A stretch of 64,000 nt of DNA, taken from Hydractinia symbiolongicarpus. Its lineage: Eukaryota > Cnidaria > Hydrozoa > Anthoathecata > Hydractiniidae. Positions 10,345 to 24,216 of the stretch are shown here, piece by piece. The stretch's first letter is position 1. Each line of letters begins with the position of its first letter. The stretch spans positions 19,433,851 through 19,497,850 of the forward strand of contig NC_079877.1 in the NCBI RefSeq assembly GCF_029227915.1, given 5' to 3'. The notes beneath the pieces were generated by a model. The model worked only from the letters and a program-made list of their open reading frames with translations, did no database searches and was not told the origin of the DNA. A program made the translations under genes and the position numbers.

Positions 10345-12341
10345 AAAGTTGTAGTCCATTGAGACTGAATGGTCTAGACCAATGATACCATGAGCAGGCT
10401 CGTGGAACTAAGTGATTAACGTGTAAGGCCTTTATTAGGCAACAAGAGGCCATAGTACGGCTTTTAGAAGGCTATGGTCGTAGTTGACGTTGATATAAGG
10501 CAAGGGCGCCATGGAAAACGACTTGGGACGTTGTAGATCATTAAGACTGCAAGGACTAAACCCATGGCAACCTGTGCGGACCCGTGGAACCTCGTATTTT
10601 AAGTGTAGGGCCTTAATTATGTCGTAAAGGACCATATTACTGCTTTTAGAAGGCTATGCACGTAGTTGACGGTGATAAAAGGGTATGGCGCAAGGGAGAA
10701 TGACTTTGGACGTTGTAGTCCTTTGAGACAGAGAGAACTAGACCAATGGTACCATGCGCAAACTCGTGGAAATACGTGATTTACGTGTAAGGCCTTAGTT
10801 AGGCTGCAAAAGGCCATACTACGGCTTGTCGAAGGCTATGCACGCAATTGGCGGTGATAAAAGAGCATGGCGTCAAGGAAAACGACTTGGGACGTTGTAG
10901 TCCATTCAGACTGCAAGGGCTAGAGCCATGGCAACCTGTGCGGACACGTGGAACCACGTAATTTAAGTGTAGGGTCTTTATTAGGACGCAAAAAGCCATA
11001 TTACGCCTTTTAGAAGGCTATGCACGTAGTTGACGGTGATATAGGGGCATGGCGCAAAGGAAAATGACTTAGCACGTTGTAGTCCTTTGAGACTGAGAAA
11101 CTAGCCCAATGGCACCATGCACAGACTCGTGGAAATACGTGATTTTCGTGTAACGCCTTTATTATGCGGTAAAAAACCATATTACTGCTTTTAGAAGGCT
11201 ATGAACGTAGTTGACGGTGATATAAGGCCATGACGCCAAGGAAAACGACTTGGCACGTTGTAGTCCATTCAGAATGAAAGGACTAGACCAATGATACCAT
11301 GCACAGGCTTGTGGAACCACGTAATTTACGTGTAAGGCCTTTATTAGGCCGCAAAGCCATATTACCCCTTTTAGAAGACTATGCACGTAGTTGACGGTAA
11401 TATAAGGCCATGACGCCAAGGAAACCGACTTGGAAAGTTGTAGTCCATTGAGACAGAGAGAACTAGACCAATGGTACCATGCGCAAACTCGTGGAAATAC
11501 GTGATTTACGTGTAAGGCCTTAGTTAGGCTGCAAAAGGCCATATTACCCCTTTTAGAAGGCTATGCACGTAGTTGACGGTAATATAAGGCCATGACGCCA
11601 CGGAAACCGACTTGGAAAGTTGTAGTCCATTGAGACTGAATGGTCTAGACCAATGATACCATGAGCAGGCTCGTGGAACTAAGTGATTAACGTGTAAGGC
11701 CTTTATTTGGCGGCAAGAGACCATAGTACGGCTTTTAGAAGGCTATGCACGTAGTTGACGGTGATATAAGGGCATGGCGCCAAGGAAAACGACTTGGCAC
11801 GATGCAGTCCATTGAGAATGAAAGGACTAGACCAATGATACCTTGCCCACGCTTGTGGAACCACTTATTTTAAGTGTAGGGTCTTAATTATGTCGTAAAA
11901 GACCATATTACGGCTTTTAGAAGGCCATGCACGTAGTGGACGATGATAAAAGGCCATGGCGCCAAGGAAAACAACTTGGCACGTTGCAGTCCAGTGAGAA
12001 TGAAAGGACTAGACCAATGATACCATGCGCAGCCTTGTGGAACCACGTAATTTACGTATAAGGCCTTTATTAGGCTGCAAAGCCATATTACCCCTTTTAG
12101 AAGACTATGCACGTAGTTGACGGTGATATAAGGGCATGGCGCCAAGGCAAATGACTTTGGACGATGTAGTCCTTTGAGACTGAAAGAACTAGACCAATAG
12201 CAAGCTGCGCGGACATGTCGAACCACGTAATTCCCGTGTAAAGCCTTAATTAGGCCGCAAAAAGCCATAATACGGCTTCTAGAAAGCTTTGCACGTAGTT
12301 TATGGTGATATTAAGCCAGGACGCCAAGGAAACCGACTTGG
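10345..12341 (+). repeat. 11-monomer HOR, 1,997 bp, copy 1
   Basis: First copy of a unit repeated at an offset of exactly 1,997 bp. Diagnostic sites are GGCAAGGGCGCCATGG near 10,500 and 12,497, CAATTGGCGGTGATAAAAG near 10,846 and 12,843, and ATTATGCGGTAAAAAACC near 11,162 and 13,159. A private base is CCACTTATTTTAAG near 11,871, where the next copy has CCACGTATTTTAAG. Confidence 0.88.
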
Positions 12342-14338
12342 AACGTTGTAGTCCATTGAGGCTGAATGGTCTAGACCAATGATACCATGAGCAGGCTCGT
12401 GGAACTAAGTGATTAACGTGTAAGGCCTTTATTAGGCAACAAGAGGCCATAGTACGGCTTTTAGAAGGCTATGGTCGTAGTTGACGTTGATATAAGGCAA
12501 GGGCGCCATGGAAAACGACTTGGGACGTTGTAGATCATTAAGACTGCAAGGACTAAACCCATGGCAACCTGTGCGGACCCGTGGAACCTCGTATTTTAAG
12601 TGTAGGGCCTTAATTATGTCGTAAAGGACCATATTACTGCTTTTAGAAGGCTATGCACGTAGTTGACGGTGATAAAAGGGTATGGCGCAAGGGAGAATGA
12701 CTTTGGACGTTGTAGTCCTTTGAGACAGAGAGAACTAGACCAATGGTACCATGCGCAAACTCGTGGAAATACGTGATTTACGTGTAAGGCCTTAGTTAGG
12801 CTGCAAAAGGCCATACTACGGCTTGTCGAAGGCTATGCACGCAATTGGCGGTGATAAAAGAGCATGGCGTCAAGGAAAACGACTTGGGACGTTGTAGTCC
12901 ATTCAGACTGCAAGGGCTAGAGCCATGGCAACCTGTGCGGACACGTGGAACCACGTAATTTAAGTGTAGGGTCTTTATTAGGACGCAAAAAGCCATATTA
13001 CGCCTTTTAGAAGGCTATGCACGTAGTTGACGGTGATATAGGGGCATGGCGCAAAGGAAAATGACTTAGCACGTTGTAGTCCTTTGAGACTGAGAAACTA
13101 GCCCAATGGCACCATGCACAGACTCGTGGAAATACGTGATTTTCGTGTAACGCCTTTATTATGCGGTAAAAAACCATATTACTGCTTTTAGAAGGCTATG
13201 AACGTAGTTGACGGTGATATAAGGCCATGACGCCAAGGAAAACGACTTGGCACGTTGTAGTCCATTCAGAATGAAAGGACTAGACCAATGATACCATGCA
13301 CAGGCTTGTGGAACCACGTAATTTACGTGTAAGGCCTTTATTAGGCCGCAAAGCCATATTACCCCTTTTAGAAGACTATGCACGTAGTTGACGGTAATAT
13401 AAGGCCATGACGCCAAGGAAACCGACTTGGAAAGTTGTAGTCCATTGAGACAGAGAGAACTAGACCAATGGTACCATGCGCAAACTCGTGGAAATACGTG
13501 ATTTACGTGTAAGGCCTTAGTTAGGCTGCAAAAGGCCATATTACCCCTTTTAGAAGGCTATGCACGTAGTTGACGGTAATATAAGGCCATGACGCCACGG
13601 AAACCGACTTGGAAAGTTGTAGTCCATTGAGACTGAATGGTCTAGACCAATGATACCATGAGCAGGCTCGTGGAACTAAGTGATTAACGTGTAAGGCCTT
13701 TATTTGGCGGCAAGAGACCATAGTACGGCTTTTAGAAGGCTATGCACGTAGTTGACGGTGATATAAGGGCATGGCGCCAAGGAAAACGACTTGGCACGAT
13801 GCAGTCCATTGAGAATGAAAGGACTAGACCAATGATACCTTGCCCACGCTTGTGGAACCACGTATTTTAAGTGTAGGGTCTTAATTATGTCGTAAAAGAC
13901 CATATTACGGCTTTTGGAAGGCCATGCACGTAGTGGACGATGATAAAAGGCCATGGCGCCAAGGAAAACAACTTGGCACGTTGCAGTCCAGTGAGAATGA
14001 AAGGACTAGACCAATGATACCATGCGCAGGCTTGTGGAACCACGTAATTTACGTGTAAGGCCTTTATTAGGCCGCAAAGCCATATTACCCCTTTTAGAAG
14101 ACTATGCACGTAGTTGACGGTGATATAAGGGCATGGCGCCAAGGCAAATGACTTTGGACGATGTAGTCCTTTGAGACTGAAAGAACTAGACCAATAGCAA
14201 GCTGCGCGGACATGTCGAACCACGTAATTCCCGTGTAAAGCCTTAATTAGGCCGCAAAAAGCCATAATACGGCTTCTAGAAAGCTTTGCACGTAGTTTAT
14301 GGTGATATTAAGCCAGGACGCCAAGGAAACCGACTTGA
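12342..14338 (+). repeat. 11-monomer HOR, 1,997 bp, copy 2
   Basis: Second copy. It matches copy 1 with few changes (for example CTTTTGGAAGGCC near 13,914 against CTTTTAGAAGGCC near 11,917). Its last kilobase also forms the start of the 30-monomer unit, so two levels of duplication overlap here. Confidence 0.88.
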
Positions 14339-15197
14339 AACGTTGTAGTCCATTGAGACTGAATGGTCTAGACCAATGATACCATGAGCAGGCTCGTGGA
14401 ACTAAGTGATTAACGTGTAAGGCCTTTATTAGGCAACAAGAGGCCATAGTACGGCTTTTAGAAGGCTATGGTCGTAGTTGACGTTGATATAAGGCAATGG
14501 CGCCATGGAAAACGACTTGGGACGTTGTAGATCGTTAAGACTGCAAGGACTAAACCCATGGCAACCTGTGCGGACCCGTGGAACCTCGTATTTTAAGTGT
14601 AGGGCCTTAATTATGTCGTAAAGGACCATATTACTGCTTTTAGAAGGCTATGCACGTAGTTGACGGTGATAAAAGGGTATGGCGCAAGGGAGAATGACTT
14701 TGGACGTTGTAGTCCTTTGAGACAGAGAGAACTAGACCAATGGTACCATGCGCAAACTCGTGGAAATACGTGATTTACGTGTAAGGCCTTAGTTAGGCTG
14801 CAAAAGGCCATACTACGGCTTGTCGAAGGCTATGCACGCAATTGGCGGTGATAAAAGAGCATGGCGTCAAGGAAAACGACTTGGGACGTTGTAGTCCATT
14901 CAGACTGCAAGGGCTAGAGCCATGGCAACCTGTGCGGACACGTGGAACCACGTAATTTAAGTGTAGGGTCTTTATTAGGACGCAAAAAGCCATATTACGC
15001 CTTTTAGAAGGCTATGCACGTAGTTGACGGTGATATAGGGGCATGGCGCAAAGGAAAATGACTTAGCACGTTGTAGTCCTTTGAGACTGAGAAACTAGCC
15101 CAATGGCACCATGCACAGACTCGTGGAAATACGTGATTTTCGTGTAACGCCTTTATTATGCGGTAAAAAACCATATTACTGCTTTTAGAAGGCTATG
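14339..15197 (+). repeat. 11-monomer HOR, partial copy 3
   Basis: The 1,997-bp periodicity holds until about 15,197, where GGCTATGCTCGTAGTTGACG replaces GGCTATGAACGTAGTTGACG of the earlier copies. About 4.7 of 11 monomers are present. Confidence 0.85.
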
Positions 15198-15517
15198 CTC
15201 GTAGTTGACGTTGATATAAGGCCATGACGCCATGGAAAACGACTTGGGACGTTGTAGATCATTAAGACTGCAAGGACTAAACCCATGGCAACCTGTGCGG
15301 ACCCGTGCAACGACGTATTTTATGTGTAGGGCCTTAATTATGTCGTAAAAGACCATATTACTGCTTTTAGAAGGTTATGCACGTAGTTGACGGTGATATA
15401 AGGGTAGGGCGCCAGGGAAAATGATTTTGGACGTTGTAGTCCTTTGAGACAGAGAGAACTAGACCAATAGTACTATGCGCAAACTCGTGGAAATACGTGA
15501 TTTACGTGTAAGGCCTT

Positions 15518-15520
15518 AGG
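15518..15520 (+). other. 4-bp deletion distinguishing the two 30-mer copies
   Basis: CCTTAGGCTGCAAAAGG here against CCTTAGTTAGGCTGCAAAAGG near 20,958. The lost TTAG lies in a TTAGTTAG direct repeat, consistent with replication slippage after the 30-mer duplication. Confidence 0.9.
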
Positions 15521-18500
15521 CTGCAAAAGGCCATATTACGGCTTTTAGAAGGCCATGCACTTAGTGGACGATGATAAAAGGCCATGGCGCCAAGGAAAAC
15601 GACTTGGCATGATGCAGTCCATTGAGGATGAAAGGACTAGACCAATGTCAAGCTGCGCGAACACGTGGAACCACGTAATTCCCGTGTAAGGCCTTAATTA
15701 TGTGGTAAAAGACCATATTACGGCTTTTAGGAGGCCATGCACGTAGTGGACGATGATAAAAAGCCATGGCGCCAAGGAAAACGACTTGGCACGTTGCAGT
15801 CCATTGAGAACGAAAGGACCAGACCAATGATACAATGCGCAGGCCTCTGGAAATACTTAATTTCGTGTAAGGCCTTTATTAGGCGGCAAGAGGCCATAGT
15901 ACGGCTTTTAGAAGGCTATGCTCGTAGTTGACGTTGATATAAGGCAATGGCGCCATGGAAAACGACTTGGGACGTTGTAGATCATTAAGACTGCAAGGAC
16001 TAAACCCATGGCAACCTGTGCGGACCCGTGGAACAATGTATTTAAGTGTAGGGCCTTAATTAGGCCGCAAAAAGCCATAATACGGCTTCTAGAAAGCTTT
16101 GCACGTAGTTTATGGTGATATTAAGCCAGGACGCCAAGGAAACCGACTTGGAACGTTGTAGTCCATTGAGACTGAATGGTCTAGACCAATGATACCATGA
16201 GCAGGCTCGTGGAACTAAGTGATTAACGTGTAAGGCCTTTATTAGGCAACAAGAGGCCATAGTACGGCTTTTAGAAGGCTATGGTCGTAGTTGACGTTGA
16301 TATAAGGCAATGGCGCCATGGAAAACGACTTGGGACGTTGTAGATCATTAATACTGCAAGGACTAAACCCATGGCAACCTGTGCAGACCCGTGGAACCTC
16401 GTATTTTAAGTGTAGGGCCTTAATTATGTCGTAAATGACCATATTACTGCTTTTAGAAGGCTATGCACGTAGTTGACGGTGATAAAAGGGTATTGCGCAA
16501 GGGAGAATGACTTTGGACGTTGTAGTCCTTTGAGACAGAGAGAATTAGACCAATGGTACCATGCGCAAACTCGTGGAAATACGTGATTTACGTGTAAGGC
16601 CTTAGTTAGGCTGCAAAAGGCCATACTACGGCTTGTCGAAGGCTATGCACGCAATTGGCGGTGATAAAAGAGCATGGCGTCAAGGAAAACGACTTGGGAC
16701 GTTGTAGTCCATTCAGACTGCAAGGGCTAGAGCCATGGCAACCTGTGCGGACACGTGGAACCACGTAATTTAAGTGTAGGGTCTTTGTTAGGACGCAAAA
16801 AGCCATATTACGCCTTTTAGAAGGCTATGCACGTAGTTGACGGTGATATAAGGGCATGGTGCAAAGGAAAATGACTTAGCACGTTGTAGTCCTTTGAGAC
16901 TGAGAAACTAGCCCAATGGCACCATGCGCAGACTCGTGGAAATACGTGATTTTCGTGTAACGCCTTTATTATGCGGTAAAAAACCATATTACTGCTTTTA
17001 GAAGGCTATGAACGTAGTTGACGTTAATATAAGGCCATGACGCCAAGGAAACCGACTTGGAAAGTTGTAGTCCATTGAGACAGAGAGAACTAGACCAATA
17101 GTACCATGCGCAAACTCGTGGAAATACGTGATTTACGTGTAAGGCCTTAGTTAGGCTGCAAAAGGCCATATTACGGCTTTTAGAAGGCCATGCACTTAGT
17201 GGATGATGATAAAAGGCCATGGCGCCAAGGAAAACGACTTGGCATGATGCAGTCCATTGAGAATAAAAGGACTAGACCAATGATACTTTGCCCACGCTTG
17301 TGGAACCACGTATTTTAAGTGTAGGGTCTTAATTATGTCGTAAAAGACCATATTACGGCTTTTAGAAGGCCATGCACGTAGTGGACGATGATAAAAGGCC
17401 ATGGCGCCAAGGAAAACAACTCGGCACGTTGCAATCCAGTGAGAATGAAAGGACTAGACCAATGATACCATGCGCAGGCTTGTGGAACCACGTAATTTAC
17501 GTGAAAGGGCTTTATTAGGCCGCAAAGCCATATTACCCCTTTTAGAAGACTATGCACGTAGTTGACGGTGATATAAGGGCATGGCGCCAAGGCAAATGAC
17601 TTTGGACGATGTAGTCCTTTGAGACTGAAAGAACTAGACCAATAGCAAGCTGCGCGGACATGTGGAACCACGTAATTCCCGTGTAAAGCCTTAATTAGGC
17701 CGCAAAAAGCCATAATACGGCTTCTAGAAAGCTTTGCACGTAGTTTATGGTGATATTAAGCCAGGACGCCAAGGAAACCGACTTGGAATGTTGTAGTCCA
17801 TTGAGACTGAATGGTCTAGACCAATGATACCATGAGCAGGCTCGTGGAACTAAGTGATTAACGTGTAAGGCCTTTATTAGGCAACAAGAGGCCATAGTAC
17901 GGTTTTTAGAAGGCTATGGTCGTAGTTGACGTTGATATAAGGCAATGGCGCCATGGAAAACGACTTGGGACGTTGTAGATCATTAAGAATGCAAGGAATA
18001 AACCCATGGCAACCTGTGCGGACCCGTGGAACCTCGTATTTTAAGTGTAGGGCCTTAATTATGTCGTAAAGGACCATATTACTGCTTTTAGAAGGCTATG
18101 CACGTAGTTGACGGTGATAAAAGGGTATGGCGCAAGGGAGAATGACTTTGGACGTTGTAGTCCTTTGAGACAGAGAGAACTAGACCAATGGTACCATGCG
18201 CAAACTCGTGGAAATACGTGATTTACGTGTAAGGCCTTAGTTAGGCTGCAAAAGGCCATACTACGGCTTGTCGAAGGCTATGCACGCAATTGGCGGTGAT
18301 AAAAGAGCATGGCGTCAAGGAAAACGACTTGGGACGTTGTAGTCCATTCAGACTGCAAGGGCTAGAGCCATGGCAACCTGTGCGGACACGTGGAACCACG
18401 TAATTTAAGTGTAGGGTCTTTATTAGGACGCAAAAAGCCATATTACGCCTTTTAGAAGGCTATGCACGTAGTTGACGGTGATATAAGGGCATGGCGCAAA

Positions 18501-18768
18501 GGAAATGACTTAGCACGTTGTAGTCCTTTGAGACTGAGAAACTAGCCCAATGGCACCATGCACAGACTCGTGGAAATACGTGATTTACGTGTAAGGCCTT
18601 AGTTAGGCTGCAAAAGGCCATATTACGGCTTTTAGAAGGCCATGCACGTAGTTGACGGTAATATAAGGGCATGGCGCCAAGGCAAATGACTTTGGACGAT
18701 GTAGTCCTTTGAGACTGAGAGAACTAGACCAATAGCAAGCTGCGCGGACATGTGGAAGCACGTAATTC

Positions 18769-21700
18769 AGGTGTAAGGCCTTTATTAGGCCGCAAAGCCA
18801 TAATACCCCTTTTAGAAGGCTATGCACGTAGTTGACGGTAATATAAGGCCATGACGCCAAGGAAACCGACTTGGAAAGTTGTAGTCCATTGAGACAGAGA
18901 GAACTAGACCAATGGTACCATGCGCAAACTCGTGGAAATACGTGATTTACGTGTAAGGCCTTAGTTAGGCTGCAAAAGGCCATATTACCCCTTTTAGAAG
19001 GCTATGCACGTAGTTGACGGTAATATAAGGCCATGACGCCACGGAAACCGACTTGGAAAGTTGTAGTCCATTGAGACTGAATGGTCTAGACCAATGATAC
19101 CATGAGCAGGCTCGTGGAACTAAGTGATTAACGTGTAAGGCCTTTATTTGGCGGCAAGAGACCATAGTACGGCTTTTAGAAGGCTATGCACGTAGTTGAC
19201 GGTGATATAAGGGCATGGCGCCAAGGAAAACGACTTGGCACGATGCAGTCCATTGAGAATGAAAGGACTAGACCAATGATACCTTGCCCACGCTTGTGGA
19301 ACCACGTATTTTAAGTGTAGGGTCTTAATTATGTCGTAAAAGACCATATTACGGCTTTTGGAAGGCCATGCACGTAGTGGACGATGATAAAAGGCCATGG
19401 CGCCAAGGAAAACAACTTGGCACGTTGCAGTCCAGTGAGAATGAAAGGACTAGACCAATGATACCATGCGCAGGCTTGTGGAACCACGTAATTTACGTGT
19501 AAGCCCTTTATTAGGCCGCAAAGCCATATTACCCCTTTTAGAAGACTATGCACGTAGTTGACGGTGATATAAGGGCATGGCGCCTAGGCAAATGACTTTG
19601 GACGATGTAGTCCTTTGAGACTGAAAGAACTAGACCAATAGCAAGCTGCGCGGACATGTCGAACCACGTAATTCCCGTGTAAAGCCTTAATTAGGCCGCA
19701 AAAAGCCATAATACGGCTTCTAGAAAGCTTTGCACGTAGTTTATGGTGATATTAAGCCAGGACGCCAAGGAAACCGACTTGAAACGTTGTAGTCCATTGA
19801 GACTGAATGGTCTAGACCAATGATACCATGAGCAGGCTCGTGGAACTAAGTGATTAACGTGTAAGGCCTTTATTAGGCAACAAGAGGCCATAGTACGGCT
19901 TTTAGAAGGCTATGGTCGTAGTTGACGTTGATATAAGGCAATGGCGCCATGGAAAACGACTTGGGACGTTGTAGATCATTAAGACTGCAAGGACTAAACC
20001 CATGGCAACCTGTGCGGACCCGTGGAACCTCGTATTTTAAGTGTAGGGCCTTAATTATGTCGTAAAGGACCATATTACTGCTTTTAGAAGGCTATGCACG
20101 TAGTTGACGGTGATATAAGGGTATGGCGCCAGGGAAAATGACTTTGGACGTTGTAGTCCTTTGAGACAGAGAGAACTAGACCAATGGTACCATGCGCAAA
20201 CTCGTGGAAATACGTGATTTACGTGTAAGGCCTTAGTTAGGCTGCAAAAGGCCATACTACGGCTTGTCGAAGGCTATGCACGCAATTGGCGGTGATAAAA
20301 GAGCATGGCGTCAAGGAAAACGACTTGGGACGTTGTAGTCCATTCAGACTGCAAGGGCTAGAGCCATGGCAACCTGTGCGGACACGTGGAACCACGTAAT
20401 TTAAGTGTAGGGTCTTTATTAGGCCGCAAAAAGCCATATTACGCCTTTTAGAAGGCTATGCACGTAGTTGACGGTGATATAGGGGCATGGCGCAAAGGAA
20501 AATGACTTAGCACGTTGTAGTCCTTTGAGACTGAGAAACTAGCCCAATGGCACCATGCACAGACTCGTGGAAATACGTGATTTTCGTGTAACGCCTTTAT
20601 TATGCGGTAAAAAACCATATTACTGCTTTTAGAAGGCTATGCTCGTAGTTGACGTTGATATAAGGCCATGACGCCATGGAAAACGACTTGGGACGTTGTA
20701 GATCATTAAGACTGCAAGGACTAAACCCATGGCAACCTGTGCGGACCCGTGCAACGACGTATTTTATGTGTAGGGCCTTAATTATGTCGTAAAAGACCAT
20801 ATTACTGCTTTTAGAAGGTTATGCACGTAGTTGACGGTGATATAAGGGTAGGGCGCCAGGGAAAATGATTTTGGACGTTGTAGTCCTTTGAGACAGAGAG
20901 AACTAGACCAATGGTACTATGCGCAAACTCGTGGAAATACGTGATTTACGTGTAAGGCCTTAGTTAGGCTGCAAAAGGCCATATTACGGCTTTTAGAAGG
21001 CCATGCACTTAGTGGACGATGATAAAAGGCCATGGCGCCAAGGAAAACGACTTGGCATGATGCAGTCCATTGAGGATGAAAGGACTAGACCAATGTCAAG
21101 CTGCGCGAACACGTGGAACCACGTAATTCCCGTGTAAGGCCTTAATTATGTGGTAAAAGACCATATTACGGCTTTTAGGAGGCCATGCACGTAGTGGACG
21201 ATGATAAAAAGCCATGGCGCCAAGGAAAACGACTTGGCACGTTGCAGTCCATTGAGAACGAAAGGACCAGACCAATGATACAATGCGCAGGCCTCTGGAA
21301 ATACTTAATTTCGTGTAAGGCCTTTATTAGGCGGCAAGAGGCCATAGTACGGCTTTTAGAAGGCTATGCTCGTAGTTGACGTTGATATAAGGCAATGGCG
21401 CCATGGAAAACGACTTGGGACGTTGTAGATCATTAAGACTGCAAGGACTAAACCCATGGCAACCTGTGCGGACCCGTGGAACAATGTATTTAAGTGTAGG
21501 GCCTTAATTAGGCCGCAAAAAGCCATAATACGGCTTCTAGAAAGCTTTGCACGTAGTTTATGGTGATATTAAGCCAGGACGCCAAGGAAACCGACTTGGA
21601 ACGTTGTAGTCCATTGAGACTGAATGGTCTAGACCAATGATACCATGAGCAGGCTCGTGGAACTAAGTGATTAACGTGTAAGGCCTTTATTAGGCAACAA

Positions 21701-24216
21701 GAGGCCATAGTACGGCTTTTAGAAGGCTATGGTCGTAGTTGACGTTGATATAAGGCAATGGCGCCATGGAAAACGACTTGGGACGTTGTAGATCATTAAG
21801 ACTGCAAGGACTAAACCCATGGCAACCTGTGCGGACCCGTGGAACCTCGTATTTTAAGTGTAGGGCCTTAATTATGTCGTAAATGACCATATTACTGCTT
21901 TTAGAAGGCTATGCACGTAGTTGACGGTGATAAAAGGGTATTGCGCAAGGGAGAATGACTTTGGACGTTGTAGTCCTTTGAGACAGAGAGAATTAGACCA
22001 ATGGTACCATGCGCAAACTCGTGGAAATACGTGATTTACGTGTAAGGCCTTAGTTAGGCTGCAAAAGGCCATACTACGGCTTGTCGAAGGCTATGCACGC
22101 AATTGGCGGTGATAAAAGAGCATGGCGTCAAGGAAAACGACTTGGGACGTTGTAGTCCATTCAGACTGCAAGGGCTAGAGCCATGGCAACCTGTGCGGAC
22201 ACGTGGAACCACGTAATTTAAGTGTAGGGTCTTTGTTAGGACGCAAAAAGCCATATTACGCCTTTTAGAAGGCTATGCACGTAGTTGACGGTGATATAAG
22301 GGCATGGTGCAAAGGAAAATGACTTAGCACGTTGTAGTCCTTTGAGACTGAGAAACTAGCCCAATGGCACCATGCGCAGACTCGTGGAAATACGTGATTT
22401 TCGTGTAACGCCTTTATTATGCGGTAAAAAACCATATTACTGCTTTTAGAAGGCTATGAACGTAGTTGACGTTAATATAAGGCCATGACGCCAAGGAAAC
22501 CGACTTGGAAAGTTGTAGTCCATTGAGACAGAGAGAACTAGACCAATAGTACCATGCGCAAACTCGTGGAAATACGTGATTTACGTGTAAGGCCTTAGTT
22601 AGGCTGCAAAAGGCCATATTACGGCTTTTAGAAGGCCATGCACTTAGTGGATGATGATAAAAGGCCATGGCGCCAAGGAAAACGACTTGGCATGATGCAG
22701 TCCATTGAGAATAAAAGGACTAGACCAATGATACTTTGCCCACGCTTGTGGAACCACGTATTTTAAGTGTAGGGTCTTAATTATGTCGTAAAAGACCATA
22801 TTACGGCTTTTAGAAGGCCATGCACGTAGTGGACGATGATAAAAGGCCATGGCGCCAAGGAAAACAACTCGGCACGTTGCAATCCAGTGAGAATGAAAGG
22901 ACTAGACCAATGATACCATGCGCAGGCTTGTGGAACCACGTAATTTACGTGAAAGGCCTTTATTAGGCCGCAAAGCCATATTACCCCTTTTAGAAGACTA
23001 TGCACGTAGTTGACGGTGATATAAGGGCATGGCGCCAAGGCAAATGACTTTGGACGATGTAGTCCTTTGAGACTGAAAGAACTAGACCAATAGCAAGCTG
23101 CGCGGACATGTGGAACCACGTAATTCCCGTGTAAAGCCTTAATTAGGCCGCAAAAAGCCATAATACGGCTTCTAGAAAGCTTTGCACGTAGTTTATGGTG
23201 ATATTAAGCCAGGACGCCAAGGAAACCGACTTGGAATGTTGTAGTCCATTGAGACTGAATGGTCTAGACCAATGATACCATGAGCAGGCTCGTGGAACTA
23301 AGTGATTAACGTGTAAGGCCTTTATTAGGCAACAAGAGGCCATAGTACGGTTTTTAGAAGGCTATGGTCGTAGTTGACGTTGATATAAGGCAATGGCGCC
23401 ATGGAAAACGACTTGGGACGTTGTAGATCATTAAGAATGCAAGGACTAAACCCATGGCAACCTGTGCGGACCCGTGGAACCTCGTATTTTAAGTGTAGGG
23501 CCTTAATTATGTCGTAAAGGACCATATTACTGCTTTTAGAAGGCTATGCACGTAGTTGACGGTGATAAAAGGGTATGGCGCAAGGGAGAATGACTTTGGA
23601 CGTTGTAGTCCTTTGAGACAGAGAGAACTAGACCAATGGTACCATGCGCAAACTCGTGGAAATACGTGATTTACGTGTAAGGCCTTAGTTAGGCTGCAAA
23701 AGGCCATACTACGGCTTGTCGAAGGCTATGCACGCAATTGGCGGTGATAAAAGAGCATGGCGTCAAGGAAAACGACTTGGGACGTTGTAGTCCATTCAGA
23801 CTGCAAGGGCTAGAGCCATTGCAACCTGTGCGGACACGTGGAACCACGTAATTTAAGTGTAGGGTCTTTATTAGGACGCAAAAAGCCATATTACGCCTTT
23901 TAGAAAGCTATGCACGTAGTTGACGGTGATATAAGGGCATGGCGCAAAGGAAATGACTTAGCACGTTGTAGTCCTTTGAGACTGAGAAACTAGCCCAATG
24001 GCACCATGCACAGACTCGTGGAAATACGTGATTTACGTGTAAGGCCTTAGTTAGGCTGCAAAAGGCCATATTACGGCTTTTAGAAGGCCATGCACGTAGT
24101 TGACGGTAATATAAGGGCATGGCGCCAAGGCAAATGACTTTGGACGATGTAGTCCTTTGAGACTGAGAGAACTAGACCAATAGCAAGCTGCGCGGACATG
24201 TGGAAGCACGTAATTC
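18769..24216 (+). repeat. 30-monomer HOR, copy 2 (5,448 bp)
   Basis: Second tandem copy. It starts and ends at the same phase, the GGAAGCACGTAATTCAGGTG variant near 18,754 and 24,202. Private changes include GCGCCTAGGCAAATG near 19,580 (which breaks an open frame present in copy 1), CCATAATACCCC near 18,806 and GAGCCATTGCAACC near 23,814. By eye there are a few tens of differences at most across 5.4 kb. Confidence 0.9.

Larger units (their letters stand above)
13325..18768 (+). repeat. 30-monomer HOR, copy 1 (5,444 bp)
   Basis: Thirty monomers repeated immediately downstream. The offset is 5,444 bp up to about 15,518 and 5,448 bp after it, because this copy lacks four bases at 15,518 (CCTTAGGCTGC against CCTTAGTTAGGCTGC). 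Private changes include GTGAAAGGGCTTT near 17,502 and CAAGGAATAAACC near 17,990. The 83-residue minus-strand open frame at 16,969 and the 64-residue plus-strand one at 15,737 recur in copy 2, but I regard them as non-coding. Confidence 0.9.
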
